Below are positions 21,671 through 34,865 of a stretch of 60,000 nt of DNA, piece after piece. This DNA comes from Antedon mediterranea (lineage: Eukaryota > Echinodermata > Crinoidea > Comatulida > Antedonidae), in the NCBI RefSeq assembly GCF_964355755.1, contig NC_092673.1, positions 23,877,001 to 23,937,000 on the forward strand, read 5' to 3'. Position numbers and translations under genes: made by a program. The notes under the pieces are model-generated. The model made no database searches and was not told the origin of the DNA. It worked only from the letters and a program-made list of their open reading frames with translations. Every line of letters starts with the position of its first letter. Position 1 is the first letter of the stretch.

Positions 21671-24395
21671 GTCTTCTATAAACATAATATACGGTATTTA
21701 TGGTAATAGTATATAATTAAAAAATGAATACAAGACGGATAGAGGCATGTGAGCCATGATTTTCAAGGAGAATTCTAAAGTAGAGGGGGTTGTAGAGATG
21801 TTCAACATATGCAATTATTACCAAAGTGCGAAATATTTCGCACACACATTTAGGAAAAGGGGAAAATACAACTGCTGACACTATGCGGAAAATTAGAGGG
21901 ATGAAGAAGTCATGGTCGTGTTATACCCCTACCAACCAAACTCATCTCTTAGTTCGCTTTTTAGGCTACTTTGTTTTTTTCCTATGGAATTTAGGGCAGA
22001 AATCATGACATGACATAATATGGAAAATTATAGAGGGCGATATAAACAACCGAAATGTTTTGGTCTAGTGGCTTTAAAATTACACTGGAGCCCTCGGTTC
22101 AAGGTCTTTTAAAAACATTTTTTTTAATAGTTGAGAGATATTATTTAGAGGGTTAGGTTTAGTATATTTAGGAAGTGGATCAGCTATCTTGCAATTATTT
22201 ATAATAGAAAATAATTAGGGTATAAATTATTCATGATTTCTGCCTTTATTGTATAGAAAAAAAATAAGGCGTCCGGCTCTTCAGTCATTGATTGTTCTAT
22301 TGTACGATACCTTTATAATCTATATATAAATTTACGTAAGGGCAAAATTCGGTAAATCGCGCGTTATTTCTAGAATGTTTACTCGATGGTATATAAAGTT
22401 GGTTCGTACTTTCGGTACTGATTTTAACCGCCTGATGTAACCCTGTTTACTAATTAAATTGAGTTCGATAATTAGTTATTGACGATTAAAACGAATTTAG
22501 GTTCAACGATTTGCCCCAAATAGGGGTGTTTTCCGATCGTGGTATACACTGTCTAATGGATGTCCATCTTGAAAAATACCCGCCACAAAAATTCGAGGAG
22601 GCTTCGCATTTTCCTATCTCCTCCTACGATAATTGTTTTTAATAGCTGAAAACCGGTTGAACAGCTCGAGTACAGTATCATAATGTTGAAGACAGGCCGA
22701 TTTTCTTTAAAAAATACTATTTTGATAGATTTAATATACGTTTATGCAAATGTATTGATTTGAAATGAATGGAACATTCCAATCTCTGTTCCACAAGTGT
22801 CTATTCCCTCAGGCGTCGTAAAGGCAAGTACTGTATACCATGGAGGTCCATGTGTATACTCATAACAGAAATTCGATCCATTTTTTTTTTCAATCTGTGC
22901 TGCAGAGGTTGGATATAGATTTTTTTTAACGGATAATGAGCTAGCGTTTTCAGTCGCCGTATATTATGTACAAATCTTTATTATTGCAGTTAAACCACCC
23001 ACGTGACATCATCACCCTTCCCTCACTGACATGAGTAGCGTTGTAAAGCCAGTAGAGGATAGGCCTACGGTGCATCACATGCCCTAAACGCAGAACAACT
23101 TCGGTGGGTAGGGTTAGGAACCAACTTAAGTATGAATTGGCTCTAAGAAACAATTGAAAACCATTAGGCCTACTAATTAAGTTGAGTTAGATAATTTAAT
23201 ATTTATTGACGATTAAATCGAATTTATGATTTGCCACGAATAGGGGTGGTTTTCACAAATTGTTTTACATTATATAAACATATTATACACGTCGTAGTGA
23301 TGTATCGGTACATGTACTATACTATTTCAATCGACTAGGACGGTGATAGTTTCAACAAAGTATTACATCGCAATGTTTTACTGTGTTTAGTGGTATATTA
23401 TTTGTAAAACATGAAAACAATTAATATTTCGTTACTACATGGATAAAGAATATATTTAAAAATTGTTCCTCTTTGCACCCATCCTCTTTCCCATCCCTCA
23501 ACCCTAACGTTACATACAAAACACAAATTAAGTTTGTTTAAATTTGACTTAAACAATTGGTCTCATTTTGTGACAAGCTTCTCTTTCGGAAGTAATTCCC
23601 AGGGTGCTAATTTTAGTTCAGTACATAAATCACAGTGTCTATTTATTCGTTCCTGTAAACTACATGTATTATTGTCCTGCAATTTGAAATCGCCAGTTTT
23701 TTAACGCTGAAATTATTATGTATTCGAGAACCATCTGTGGGCACGACCTAGATGGTACGCGAGCGAAGCGAGCGTTCCATCTAGTGCTACTAACTATGCA
23801 TCCTCCATGTACATGTACGTGGAAATAAAAACTAATTGAACTGATTTGTCAATAACGGCCGTATGTCATTTCAGAACACCTATACGAACACAGCTAATAC
23901 AATGCTGCTGAAATGTATTGGCTTTAGAAAGAATACAGATAAATAGAATATAAAAACACAACACTTATCTATAATTTAGCATATTTCATACCGTAATCCA
24001 TGGAATATGCCTGCGTATAGTCTTAACAATAAAGAAGAAATATACTCTTATATGTTTGTTATTTTATTAGAAATGTGATTTAACGCCTTTCCCGAGAGGA
24101 AATAAATAAATAAATGGCATGTATAATCAAATGGGGCGATGATGACTAGAGGGTTATAAAAAGCAATACAAAATGCGTACTTACCGTCAATGTTTTGAAG
24201 AATAAACTTACAACAAAATAAACTCACTGACATTGAAATAAAGTGGTGTGTTGACCACACGTTACAACAATATAATTATAAAGAATAGTGGAAAGCCATC
24301 GGAGCTTACAATCTATACAATTCTTATTGAATTCTCGTAATGCAAACACAAAGGGGGATTTTGGCAGTGTTTTTTCATAACACATCACATGTATA
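21671..24395. other. Intergenic, no gene recognised
   Basis: Upstream region of the sialyltransferase. It holds two diverged copies of an ~80-bp sequence (22453-22531 and 23169-23250, sharing attgacgattaaa and gaataggggtg) and a short palindromic hairpin at 23749-23783. I see no exon with motif support. Confidence 0.5.
23749..23783. repeat. Short palindromic hairpin
   Basis: Reads tagatggtacgcgagc and returns as gctcgc-type complement to ccatcta, an almost perfect 35-bp palindrome. It is probably a miniature element relic. Confidence 0.6.
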
Positions 24396-25020
24396 CTGCC
24401 GTACTTTTTTTTTCAAATTCGAAATTGAGATTGTTGTCTTATTCGACTCTTGGCGGTATACTCTGTTATCCCAAAATATAAATATGAAATTTATGATAAT
24501 AATTATTATCATTGGGGCTTATCTACAAACACCAATAGAAATAATTTGACAAAAGGCCTCAACTACAGTAATTGACCAATCAGATAACAGTATGATGAAT
24601 ATATAAGGAGGCAAAATGCTTATAGAAGAAAAGCCTTTTTCCTATATTTTGTAAAAAAAATTACCTGGTCTAAATTACAGTTATAATTTATTTTAACTAA
24701 AATTATAAAATGTTTTTTTTATCAAAAATCAAACAAGTGCAAAAGTGCCTTGTTTTCGAAGTATTCCCTGCCATTTTTAAGTACAATTAATTTGAGAAAA
24801 GGCTTTATCTGCAATGTGACCCCCCCCCCCCCCCCCCGAAAATACAAAAATAAAAATTGAAAATTATGTCAGATATTTTTTAATAATGTACTTTTGAAAT
24901 ATATTTACTTGAAAATAAAATACTACATTAACTTTTATAATGAAAAACAAAACCACGTTTTTTGGTCAATTACTCAAAAGTAGCTTTTTATAGATAAGCC
25001 CTTTTCTCAAAGTACGGCAG
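24396..25020. mobile_element. Candidate DNA element with ctgccgtacttt ends
   Basis: Ends ctgccgtacttt and aaagtacggcag are perfect 12-bp inverted repeats. Inner words ggggcttatct and agataagccc, and aattgacca and tggtcaatta, also pair. The interior includes a poly-C run at about 24822-24837. No coding capacity is seen. Confidence 0.55.
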
Positions 25021-25881
25021 TACTGTTATTATTACAATCATCACGCGATGCGCAATGGATCATCCGAACGGTCACCGCCTGCGTTGTGCCCATTGTCCTA
25101 GTGAGAACAAAGCTGTAAACAAATAATATATGGTTCTGTATAGTGATTAGTTTCTAAATATTTTATTTTTCTTGTTAGTTTGTTTGAATTGTTTTGACCT
25201 TACTAGAGATACTATTATTTTGCTTGTACAGCTGTGCTTTTTTCCTTCTATTTTTTTCATGTAGGCCTACTTTTCGTTGTCTTTCCACACCACCAAAGTG
25301 AATTTGTCATTTCAAACAATTTCTTTATTAATTTTTACGCACCTCGGTTAACTTACGTGCGCCATTCGTTCGTATGTTTAAAGAAAATGATTAAAAACGG
25401 TGTTTGTTTTTTTCTAAATTAGCCTATATTATTTCTATTAAGGCCAGCTTTTGATAATCTAGTTTGTTTTGTTCAGAGTTAGTTGATAATGATATCTTAT
25501 CATTTTGTATTACCATGACCATTGTATTTATCATTGAAGGCGACAAGTGTTTGCCATTATTAGGTTATTGTTTGAACAGGTATTTGACGTTTTTACGTAA
25601 ACACAAGGAGAATATAATATACACTATATAACACAGTATACAATTGCATTGCAATAGGTATTCTTTATACAACCAATAGGTTTTCTTCAACTAGTATAAT
25701 GTATTTCAATATATTGTATAATAACTACTGTACCCCGATATAATTACTCCCGATTCTGTAAAGTTCGGATTCAACATCAGCAAAATACTTTCTGCAATCT
25801 ACATTTGAATCTATCAAGATCTGTATCTCATCTTTCAGTACTACGTCGAATTCCAGAGTCCAAAATGGGTTGATGGTCAAT
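25021..25881. other. Intergenic stretch downstream of the WFIKKN-like gene
   Basis: AT-rich, with no exon recognised. It should contain the 3'UTR and polyadenylation site of the minus-strand gene that ends at 25882. Confidence 0.4.
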
Positions 25882-28800
25882 TTAAAGGGTGGGTATGATA
25901 AGATACGGTAAGCTCAGCGGTAACACATGCGGACACGTACACAGATCGTCATGGTAGTAAAGATGCGAGTTAATAGTGGTACCGTTAAAACTTGAGTCAG
26001 AACCCAACTTCTTCAGAAGGTGGATTCCAAATTGAGTCCCAGACACTTCCCTCCTTACATCTACGACTTCCACGATTAATGCTGCAAATAAATGCGATTG
26101 ATTAATGCTGCAAATAAATGCGATTTCAAAGTAATATTTTTCTGTTAAATTAATCAAGTAAAGCATCTTTAATATCACGACAACATTCTCGTGCATTCAG
26201 TAATAATAATATAATTATTATTATATAAATACATTTTCTCTAAAGCGCTATGATCACAATTCTCGAACGGCTACGAAGAACCTACAAAAACATAGTGTGT
26301 TGGATGAGTTCAGTCTTGCAAAATGGGATATGTTTTCTTATTGATAGTCGTTAAAATTGGATTCAATAGAGCTAAAATTAATGAACAAATTCAACACACC
26401 TTCTAAATGTAAGCGACATGCAATAAGTAACGACATCACGGTCTCACAGTTTCCACACATATCTAATAATAAAAGTGAACAATTATTCAAAATATACATT
26501 ATTAGTTTTACATACCACCAGGAACATGGTACATTTCGGAAATTCACAAAAGGACAACCGTCTGTTAGCCTCCATCGACAGGGGTAATGCATCAGGGAAG
26601 ACAGGAGAATCTTTATTTATACCAGAGCTCAGAGTAGCCTAACATGGTCTGGTGGTAGAATATGAGTTGGAACTTTATCTCAGTTTTCTGCTATTAAAGT
26701 TAAGGTTAAATAAAAACGAAGCAACTACAATAATACAACAAAATAATTGTTATAGTGAACAAAAAACTACTAATTTACCTGGACATGTTTTTATACATCG
26801 AGACTCCAGCGCCATAATTATTCAAATGACATACACTTACTCTCTTGCTGATCGTAGTAAAAACGAAGATAACTAAATGGTCCAAATCCACTGTCTACTG
26901 CTTGAGAACACGTTTCATCTATAATAAAAATAGATCTATGTATAAATATTGGTTGTCACTGTAGTGGTTTACTTGCAGTAGGCCTACATGTGATTGTAGA
27001 GAGAGAGTTAAAAAGGTAGTAAAACTAAATTGAAAGGTAGAGTTAGCTAAACCAGATGGAGCAAAAACAGAGGTAGCAAAACTACTGGCAGAAAAACCAG
27101 TGGCAAAAAAACTAGAGGCAGCAAAGCAAGATACAGCAAAACCAGTGGCAGAATAACCAGGGGCAGCAAAGAAAGATACAGGAACGCAAGAGAAAGCAAA
27201 ATCAGTGGCAGAAAAGCTAGGGGCAGCAAAGCCAGAGGCAAGGAAATCAAACTTAATGAAACCATCACCAAATGATGATCTAGGCCTACTTTTATTGGAT
27301 GTTTGATTAAAATAAAGAGAGTTGAATATAGGTTGTACGTAGGTATAAACGATCAAATGAACACATCAGTGTTGAAGAACAAAGAACGCCTTTGATATTT
27401 ACCGTAATCACCCATACACTGATCTTCGCATTCATCCACAGTTCTAAATCCTTCATCAGATTGCATGCAAAACCCGTCTGCCACTTGTACGCATACCTTT
27501 ATGTCCGATCTAAAGTAAATTTGGTTCACGCATTGCACATCGCTACGTACGGGATTTGCGTGGCATGATATACCTATACAGAGAAGATAAACAAACGTTT
27601 ATTTATAATTATATGAAATAGTATTGTCATAAATTAAAAAAAACATGAGCATAAAGAGGCCGCACTGATTTGTAAATTTTTAAAAGATTTTAAGAATCAG
27701 CTTATGCCTAACAAATTGTTGCCAAAAATATCTTAATTCACTCAATGCAGTGGGGTAGAAGAAATATTCCTAGGCTTATTGTTTGCTTTTTGTTTTATCA
27801 TTTGCACATTTCATAATATTATAATTTTCACACATTTTTTTATTGTAGTTATTTCAGAAAATTCATACTTTTGTGTCGATGCTTGTAACTATTAAATACC
27901 GGTACCGTGTGATCTTCAATTCTTCATAAAATGACAAGGTGTTATTATAAATGAAGTTTATGAACACGGTTAAAAAATAGGAATACCATTTATGCATCTT
28001 CCATTGTGCATGACGTCAATTACTTTTTCTGTACTGCATGCTGTCACTTTTAGTAAGCACTTATTTGAATAAGTCACTGCGTCACTTCCGCAAACTAGCT
28101 CTCCAATCAGTGGACAGTCGTCAGACGTTTTGGATATACACGTAGCTTCGCGTTGTCTTACCACGCATTTCTTGTCATCGGTGCATGTGTTATTAGCACA
28201 TATATCTAAATAAACATCGGTTAGAAAAACATTCAAAATGTTATGAGTCACTTTCGCAAACTAGTTGGTGGGCAGTCTTGGTATTTTACTGTAGATAGAT
28301 ACGTGGCTACTTCAAGTTATCTTACCACGCACATCTGGTCACTGATGGGGATATAATTTAGTAGGCTACAGAAGAACCCATTCAGACGCGCTGTATTAAA
28401 GGGAAACTTTGTTGTGTCAGTGTCCTCTTAATATGGTTTCTACTGCATCAAATATTTTGATAAACATCGGATAGATAGATAATTATAAGCAAACAGAATG
28501 TGGTTCAACAGACCTTCACATGTTGGTAACGATCCATTCCACATTCCACTTTTTGCACATTCTAAGACAGATTCCCCGACCAGTTGGAAATCTGGTGCAC
28601 AAGAGTATCTAAGTAAACCACCAATTAAATGTTCTCCTTCTATCTCAACAGTGCCATTCCCGAACGCTTCAAACTTGTCACATCCAAGAACTATACAAGA
28701 AATGAAATCATTAAAGTATGCACCGTTCCTTGTGGATTGGCTATGACATTTTCAGTATCTTAGTGGACCATGTACATATTATATCGATACGAACATTGGT

Positions 28801-31711
28801 TAATAATAGGGGCCTAAGGAACGCAATATGGGAGTGGCGTCAGAACACATTCTATCGCCCACTTACCAACGCAACTGCATTCTTCACCAGTCCATTCTCC
28901 ATTAGGCAAGCAGTGACGTATTGCTGAACAATTGATGACATAATTCTCACCACACTCGCATGTTACTGTGGCACCCGCACGCCAATTACTGCCTTGTAGA
29001 AAGCCGTTAGAAGGTGGTTGGATAATAGAACACGGAACTGTACATATAGAATAACATGCAATTCCAAAAATTAGAGAAACATAACCAAACAAAAATTGCA
29101 ATACAAATCCATATATTGAAAACGTTTGCAAAACTTTGGTGGAGAACAAAAAAAAAACAAATGTGATGTTGCAAAACAAGAAACATGCAGTTGCTACATT
29201 AAAGACTAAAGATTGCCATAAATTGAGAAATGTCATCAGAATAGTCACGAGTACTTAACTGTTAACCTGGATGAACACAGATTTTGATATAATAGGCGAT
29301 GCACATGTGTACCATCCCTGACTGCCACTTTGTATATTCAAGATCGCCAAGCGAAGGTACTGGCCATCTTCAATTATAAATTCATTAAATCCATCCATCA
29401 CTCTAAAATTTAAAAAACGACACATGATTGAAACGATTGGATCAATGTTATCAATTGTTAGTTTATACTTTAATGGGCTGTATGCTGAAGAGTCAAGCCT
29501 TACACATGGAATTGAGGATGTCATCAAAAGATGAACAAGCAAGGTCAAGGAAAGAAAGTAGTGGAGAGTCACCACGGTTAAACGCGAGTATAGTGCCTGA
29601 ATGTGAATGCTTCGCACGAAGCTCTTTAAAATCACTAATAGACGGGCCATCTTCTTGTAGAAGGAATTATAAATTACAATCAGGTACAGTGGAAAATACT
29701 GTTAATTGTTAATTGTGTTATTATTATTGTTTTTATGGTGCTGCAATATATTAAATCTAAGACAATCATAAGTGCACTAACCTTTGTAACATATGGGTGC
29801 TTCAGCCGTCCACTGTGCAGCGCCATTCAAGTACGTACAACGAATAATACTTCGTCCACTTGGAATACGTACTGTTCCTGATTCACACGCGAACACAACG
29901 ATTCTGCCAACGGTGAAATCATCACATTTTCGAAAGCCGTTTTCTGGAGTCCCAGGATCTTCACATGTTGCTTTAACATACACAAGATCACAATTACAAT
30001 ATTATAATATTTTGTCTCATTTATACATTCATTGTTTCTAAAGTGTGAAATTACAACAGAAATGGATCTCATACATCTTACTGTAGTTCAAATACTCGTC
30101 ATTGAAACGGATCCTTTAAAAATCGTTTGGAATTAAATAATTCCTCTGAAGCAATGGTCATTCCAATGGTCATTCCAACGAAATTCAAACACATTTGAAA
30201 CCAACAATTTTAAAGGGTAGCTTTTAAGTTTATAATAACTAAACGACCGGGAAGTCACCAATCTCTCATTAATGTGAATGTGTGACATTTTCTTATTATT
30301 GTCGTTACAAAGGTATAATTAACAATATGAATTTTAAACCCGGAACTGCTGATTAAAGATACATCTATATCACTTACCAATAACTTGAATCTCGACTTTT
30401 CCTCTGTTCGAATCAAACGCTGAAAGACAAACATAAGTTCCCGCGTCTTCCTCCTTGATGTCCGTCAATTCCATTCGATATACATTAGCTATGAGAGATA
30501 GAAGATAGAAGGTACGTTAGTGGGTTGTCGATACAAGATCCTTATAAGCCTGGTTTCCTTAAAATGTCTAGTGCATGTGTGTGGACGATGTCTACACACA
30601 TGCACTACATTAGAAGTATTTACAGTATATTATCTGGTTAGCTGAATAATTCTGTAATGTATATTCAGCCTCGTATAATCCGGTAGTCTTCACTGGCATA
30701 GTCATATTAACATTCTATTTCCGATAAGCTGGTATAACATTTAACAAAAGTTTTTGCCAGGATGGTATGGTATGATCATTGATTTAACAATGTAACATTG
30801 GACAATTACCACCCTTAACGGGTATATTTCTTGATTTTGGATACTCAATATTTTTTCAGACAAAAATCGAAATAAAAACAAATAAAAAAAAAAGACAATG
30901 AATACAGACTTGGGGCAAGTGTAACTTACCATGATAAATGCAACGCATCCCGCACCGACCATCACAAAGACATTCGCCGTCGCCTGGACAGTACCCATCG
31001 CTTTCACACGAGATGAAGCAGACGTGATTATAGGCATAATATCGATCTCGTGTTTCACATTCTTAAATAATAATAACAAAATAATAATAACGGATGTCGT
31101 CAGTAATAGAAGATGTTGATATACAAACATGTTGCCTAGACTTTTTATATAAAGCGTTATAGAAACAGACTTGATATTTCATCGATCGAAACTAGAGATA
31201 ACATGTATTTCTACAGTATAACTCCTTTTAAGGGGACACTTTCTGGACCCCACAAAGTAACCGCTTCATTAGGGGTTGGTCCTCGTTCTTTTTCAAGACA
31301 ATCCTCAATTTCCAATATATAATTCCAGGGAACTTCCTTGATAATACATTGACGCCAGATTTATTTAAGATACATTAGGTCGTGTTTGATGAATTCCTGA
31401 TCTTCTTTATCTTTTACTAGTGTTAGTTGTATGCATTTTTTAACTGAATGAATATGATATAAGATGATAAAAGAACAACTCTACTATGTTTATGTTGACC
31501 ATCTTGTGTATAATACGTTTGTCATGTGAACAGGTAATTACCACCTTTATGGAGTGAATGAATTATGGTTACCGTTGGCGATTTACTTAAATACTTACAT
31601 ATAACGAACATATTTACATTGTTGACAAATCACAGCTACCTTACCTACTAATGAATCCCCATAGCACAGTTGCACTATAGCAATAAAAAACACAATCACT
31701 TTACACATCAT
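25882..31711 (-). CDS. Secreted WFIKKN-like multidomain protein with sushi domains
   Basis: Minus-strand exons: signal peptide 31645-31711 (MMCKVIVFFIAIVQLCYG); WAP 30930-31061 (CESDGYCPGDGECLCDGRCG); Ig C-half 30378-30488 (EEDAGTYVC); sushi 29782-29970; Ig 29506-29650 plus 29260-29402 (GWYTC); sushi 28867-29037 and 28514-28690; follistatin/Kazal 27987-28205 (CGSDAVTYSNKC); Kunitz-like 27403-27573 with six cysteines; second Kunitz start 26841-26918 (LRFYYD); cysteine exon 26400-26462; NTR end 25882-26081 (DLCTCP), stop at 25882. Almost all junctions are phase 1, as expected for shuffled modules. WAP, follistatin/Kazal, Ig, Kunitz and NTR is the WFIKKN set; vertebrate WFIKKN proteins bind GDF8/11. 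Here sushi modules are added and Ig precedes Kazal. The first Ig lacks its N-half. The second Kunitz lacks its second cysteine (GPF, not GPC), and its C-half (about 26516-26561) does not join in phase. Confidence 0.75.
26073..26126 (-). repeat. 26-bp tandem duplication covering the NTR-exon splice acceptor
   Basis: gattaatgctgcaaataaatgc occurs twice with a period of 26 bp. On the minus strand this duplicates the tttgcag acceptor of the last exon. Use of the distal copy would add 26 nt and shift the frame, so only the proximal site (exon end 26081) gives the NTR reading. Confidence 0.75.
27050..27250. repeat. Degenerate short tandem repeat in an intron of the WFIKKN-like gene
   Basis: Imperfect copies of a ~15-bp unit (aaaaccagtggcaga, aaagcaagatacagc and similar). 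The plus strand translates as AKPVAEK-like and the minus strand as LPLVLLPLAL-like peptides. Several frames are open only because the unit is a multiple of three and lacks stops. Confidence 0.6.
30580..30617. repeat. Short hairpin agtgcatgtgtgtgga...tctacacacatgcact
   Basis: A nearly perfect inverted repeat with 16-bp arms in the intron where the missing first half of the first Ig domain would be expected. Confidence 0.6.
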
Positions 31712-33064
31712 GTTAACAGCAAAACTAGCACAATAAAAGTGATATGTGTTTGAACTACAGCAACAGATATGTAAAGCACCTGCTCATTTGCATAAACACG
31801 TAGATACGATACTAGAGCTAGCGCCCTCTACACATATAAAATACACTCTCTAATCTGTTTTAAAAATGTATTGGATTTGATAAACAGAGAAACTTTGATT
31901 TTTTTTTTCGAACGACTTATAACAAAATATATAATAAATTAATAAATCCAAAGGCAAAATATTGAAAAATGACAATGCTGTGGGTATCAGTGGCTGGATC
32001 TCAATGAAGATACAAAATAAAATAAGCAAAAAGCTAAATCAAGACAATAAAGTAAAACTGCCAGAAAAAAATAGCCGAGATCAAATATTGAGACAATTTA
32101 CAAAATGAATTATTTCTGAAACCTGATTTCATTTGTATTTGATGATGATAACTTTAGTAACAGTGACCTTTTTATTATTCTGATATCAACTAGAACGAAC
32201 CTGTATAATTTTAAATATTTTTTCTTATTATACACCGTACCGGTGAAGAGTCACATTTCTTAATTTAATACCGATAATTTGTTTTACTTAATGTCCCTAC
32301 ACCCCTTTCACATTCACTCAATCCGTCCTTGTTTTCCGTATCGTAAACCATCAAACCGGCACGTGGAGACAAAGGTATTAACACGGAGGAAATAAATAAG
32401 AGATTTCCTCCACAGTACTATTAAAATAATTGTCAATACCCATAGGTTTTGTTAGATTTTATAACTAAAAGATGACAAAGTGTATTTTCTTGTGACGATG
32501 TTAACAGCCTGGGGCGCATCACTATTTATCATATCTCATCACTAGATGAGGCATACGCTCGTCTCGTCGTCTATCTGTAGCATCTGTAGACCAAAAAAAG
32601 AAATCCTAAAATAATAAGTCGACACATTTAATTTCCGGAAATTGACATCAAGATTAAACATAAAACAAGACAACTATTTTAAAATGTTTAAAACTAGATG
32701 TATTACAACTGTCCAATTTCCATGTTTGCATCTCCATTTCCTTCGACATTCTACTAGGGTCTATTTAATTAGACGTTCCATTAAAACAACTAAAAGGCGG
32801 CGTTTCGATAATAGCTGTCTTAAGATGTGCTAAATTGCTTAGTAATTTAGAAAATTACTTAGTGCATGGTTTTTGAAATTTATGCCCGAAATTTATCTAA
32901 AATTTGATGAGATAATGATTAGATTACCGGACTGAATTGAAAATGTCTTGCTTCAGATTGTGCATTTCAAGGCATCAGAAAATTGCAAAAACGTCATTCG
33001 ATGTTTCAATTTGGTAACTTGAAATAGTTGAATAAATTATCTTTATAATAGGCCTAGTTCATCG
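31712..33064. other. Intergenic between the WFIKKN-like gene and a minisatellite
   Basis: AT-rich. It should include the promoter of the minus-strand WFIKKN-like gene immediately above 31711. I see no clear TATA box and no exon. Confidence 0.4.
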
Positions 33065-33139
33065 ATGATTATATTGTTTACTGTCATTTATATTAATAAT
33101 AAAGATGCTCCGTTGCTTATGTGGGTTATTCATTTCACT

Positions 33140-33545
33140 AAAAATATCGTCATTGTCACCATTATCAACAACACAAACATTGCCATTATCACCATCAACA
33201 AAAACATCGTCATTGTCCCCATTATCATCACCATTAACGTCGTCATTGTCACCATCAACAAAAACATCGTCATTATCATGAATAAAAGCATCGTCATTGT
33301 CACCGTCAACAAAAACATCGTCATTGTCACCATCAACAAAAACATCGTTATTATCATCAACAAAAGCATCGTCATTGTCACCATCAACAAAAACATCGTC
33401 ATTGTCATCATCAACAAAAACATCGTGATTATCACCATCAATAAAAACATCGTCATTATCACCATCAACAAAAACATCGTCATTATCACCATCAACAAAA
33501 ACATCGTCATTACCACCATCAACACAAACATCGTCATTGTCACAA
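33140..33545. repeat. 27-bp minisatellite (catcgtcattatcaccatca family)
   Basis: About fifteen imperfect units built on catcaacaaaaacatcgtcattgtcac. Both strands are open over more than 140 codons (plus NKNIVIVTI-type, minus MVMTMFLLM-type), which is what a stop-free repeat of 27 bp gives. I reject coding. Confidence 0.85.
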
Positions 33546-33559
33546 ACTTCCTCATTGGC

Positions 33560-34865
33560 TTTGAATTTAAAGTTTTGAATTGTTGTATCTTGTGTAGCCT
33601 ATAGTAACCTTTTATTTTTAAATCTCAGTAGGCCTTTTTAATTGTCACATAAAAACATTAAGTGTAACCACACGCATAACATAAACAAAGCTACAAAGAA
33701 AAACATGGCTTTACACATCTAATGTAGTATAATATCCATAAAATACCATCAATAGAATATATTATCTTAAATATCACTACTAGATTGCGAAGGCGGTATT
33801 CATTAAATACCTAATCTCTCATGATTTCGACTGCCCACTCTGAATGAAAATTCAATAAATGTCACGAGAATCTCTAAAAAGGTCTCATTCATTCATGTTA
33901 ACATTAGATGCGACAAAAGTATGTTTGTCATTGGCCTAAAATGTGTAGGCCTATTATACGTAAGGTTAAGCCAACGAAGAAAACAAGATTTCAAGCCCCT
34001 CGAATGCCTTTCACATCGCCTGGCAAAACTTGGGAGTTTACACACACCAGCACCAGTACCGGCGTTGCAAATAATTACTTTTAAATATCAAATATGAAAC
34101 GACAACATTAGAATCCATAGAATTGTATAGAATATATAATTCCTGGTGATGTTATTGATACAAATATATTGAATCTCGTCACGTTACCTGGTACAGTAGG
34201 TTCGTACGACAAACTTAGTAATGGCCATTCGTTACGATGCCTCGAAACGCCAGGAACACCATATAGTTCAATGTTGAAATATATAGGCCTACTCTTGAAA
34301 GAGGAAAATCTCAGCGTTATGTCTCGAACGGCAAAACCCCATCCTTAGTAGTTTGTTAGGACAGTAAACTCGATATCCGAAATCTTCTATAAAACCTTTG
34401 CCAAACATTATTATTAAGTCACAACGATCCTTGTGAAAATTACTGGTTACTTTACATAATTATGTAGGCTTTGTAGGCCCTTTAGTACCAAATCTCTTAT
34501 AAACGGTTATGGAACAGTGCGTTTACTTAATAAAGGTATCTCATCAAATCAAAGATAAAGTACTATTTAAGAGATTTAATTGGTCGAACAAAGTATAAAG
34601 GGCGCAGATAACTCGTCATCATTCAATGGTGAAATGATAAAGAAATGTTTGCTTGGGATTCCAAGCATTCGACACTTTGGGAATTCCATAAATGATAAGG
34701 CATTGTAATTGTACTAATTGTACTATTATTATTATTGTATTATTATTTCGTCACCACAGTTGCATAGTTATGTTAGTTACATCAAGGGGTAAGTGTAATT
34801 GATCTATCTATTCCTGTTCATAAACTGCACACCATTATATGAATAAGTACAAAATAAATAACAAA
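33560..34865. other. Intergenic, nothing recognised
   Basis: AT-rich DNA with scattered aggccta words, running up to the left edge of the cytokine-gene segmental duplication. Confidence 0.4.

Noticed and set aside
26919-27356. 145-codon minus frame rich in S, A and F
   Set aside because: It overlaps a degenerate 15-bp tandem repeat lying in an intron of the WFIKKN-like gene.
33065-33604. 179-codon plus-strand and 141-codon minus-strand frames
   Set aside because: Stop-free 27-bp minisatellite translates openly on both strands.
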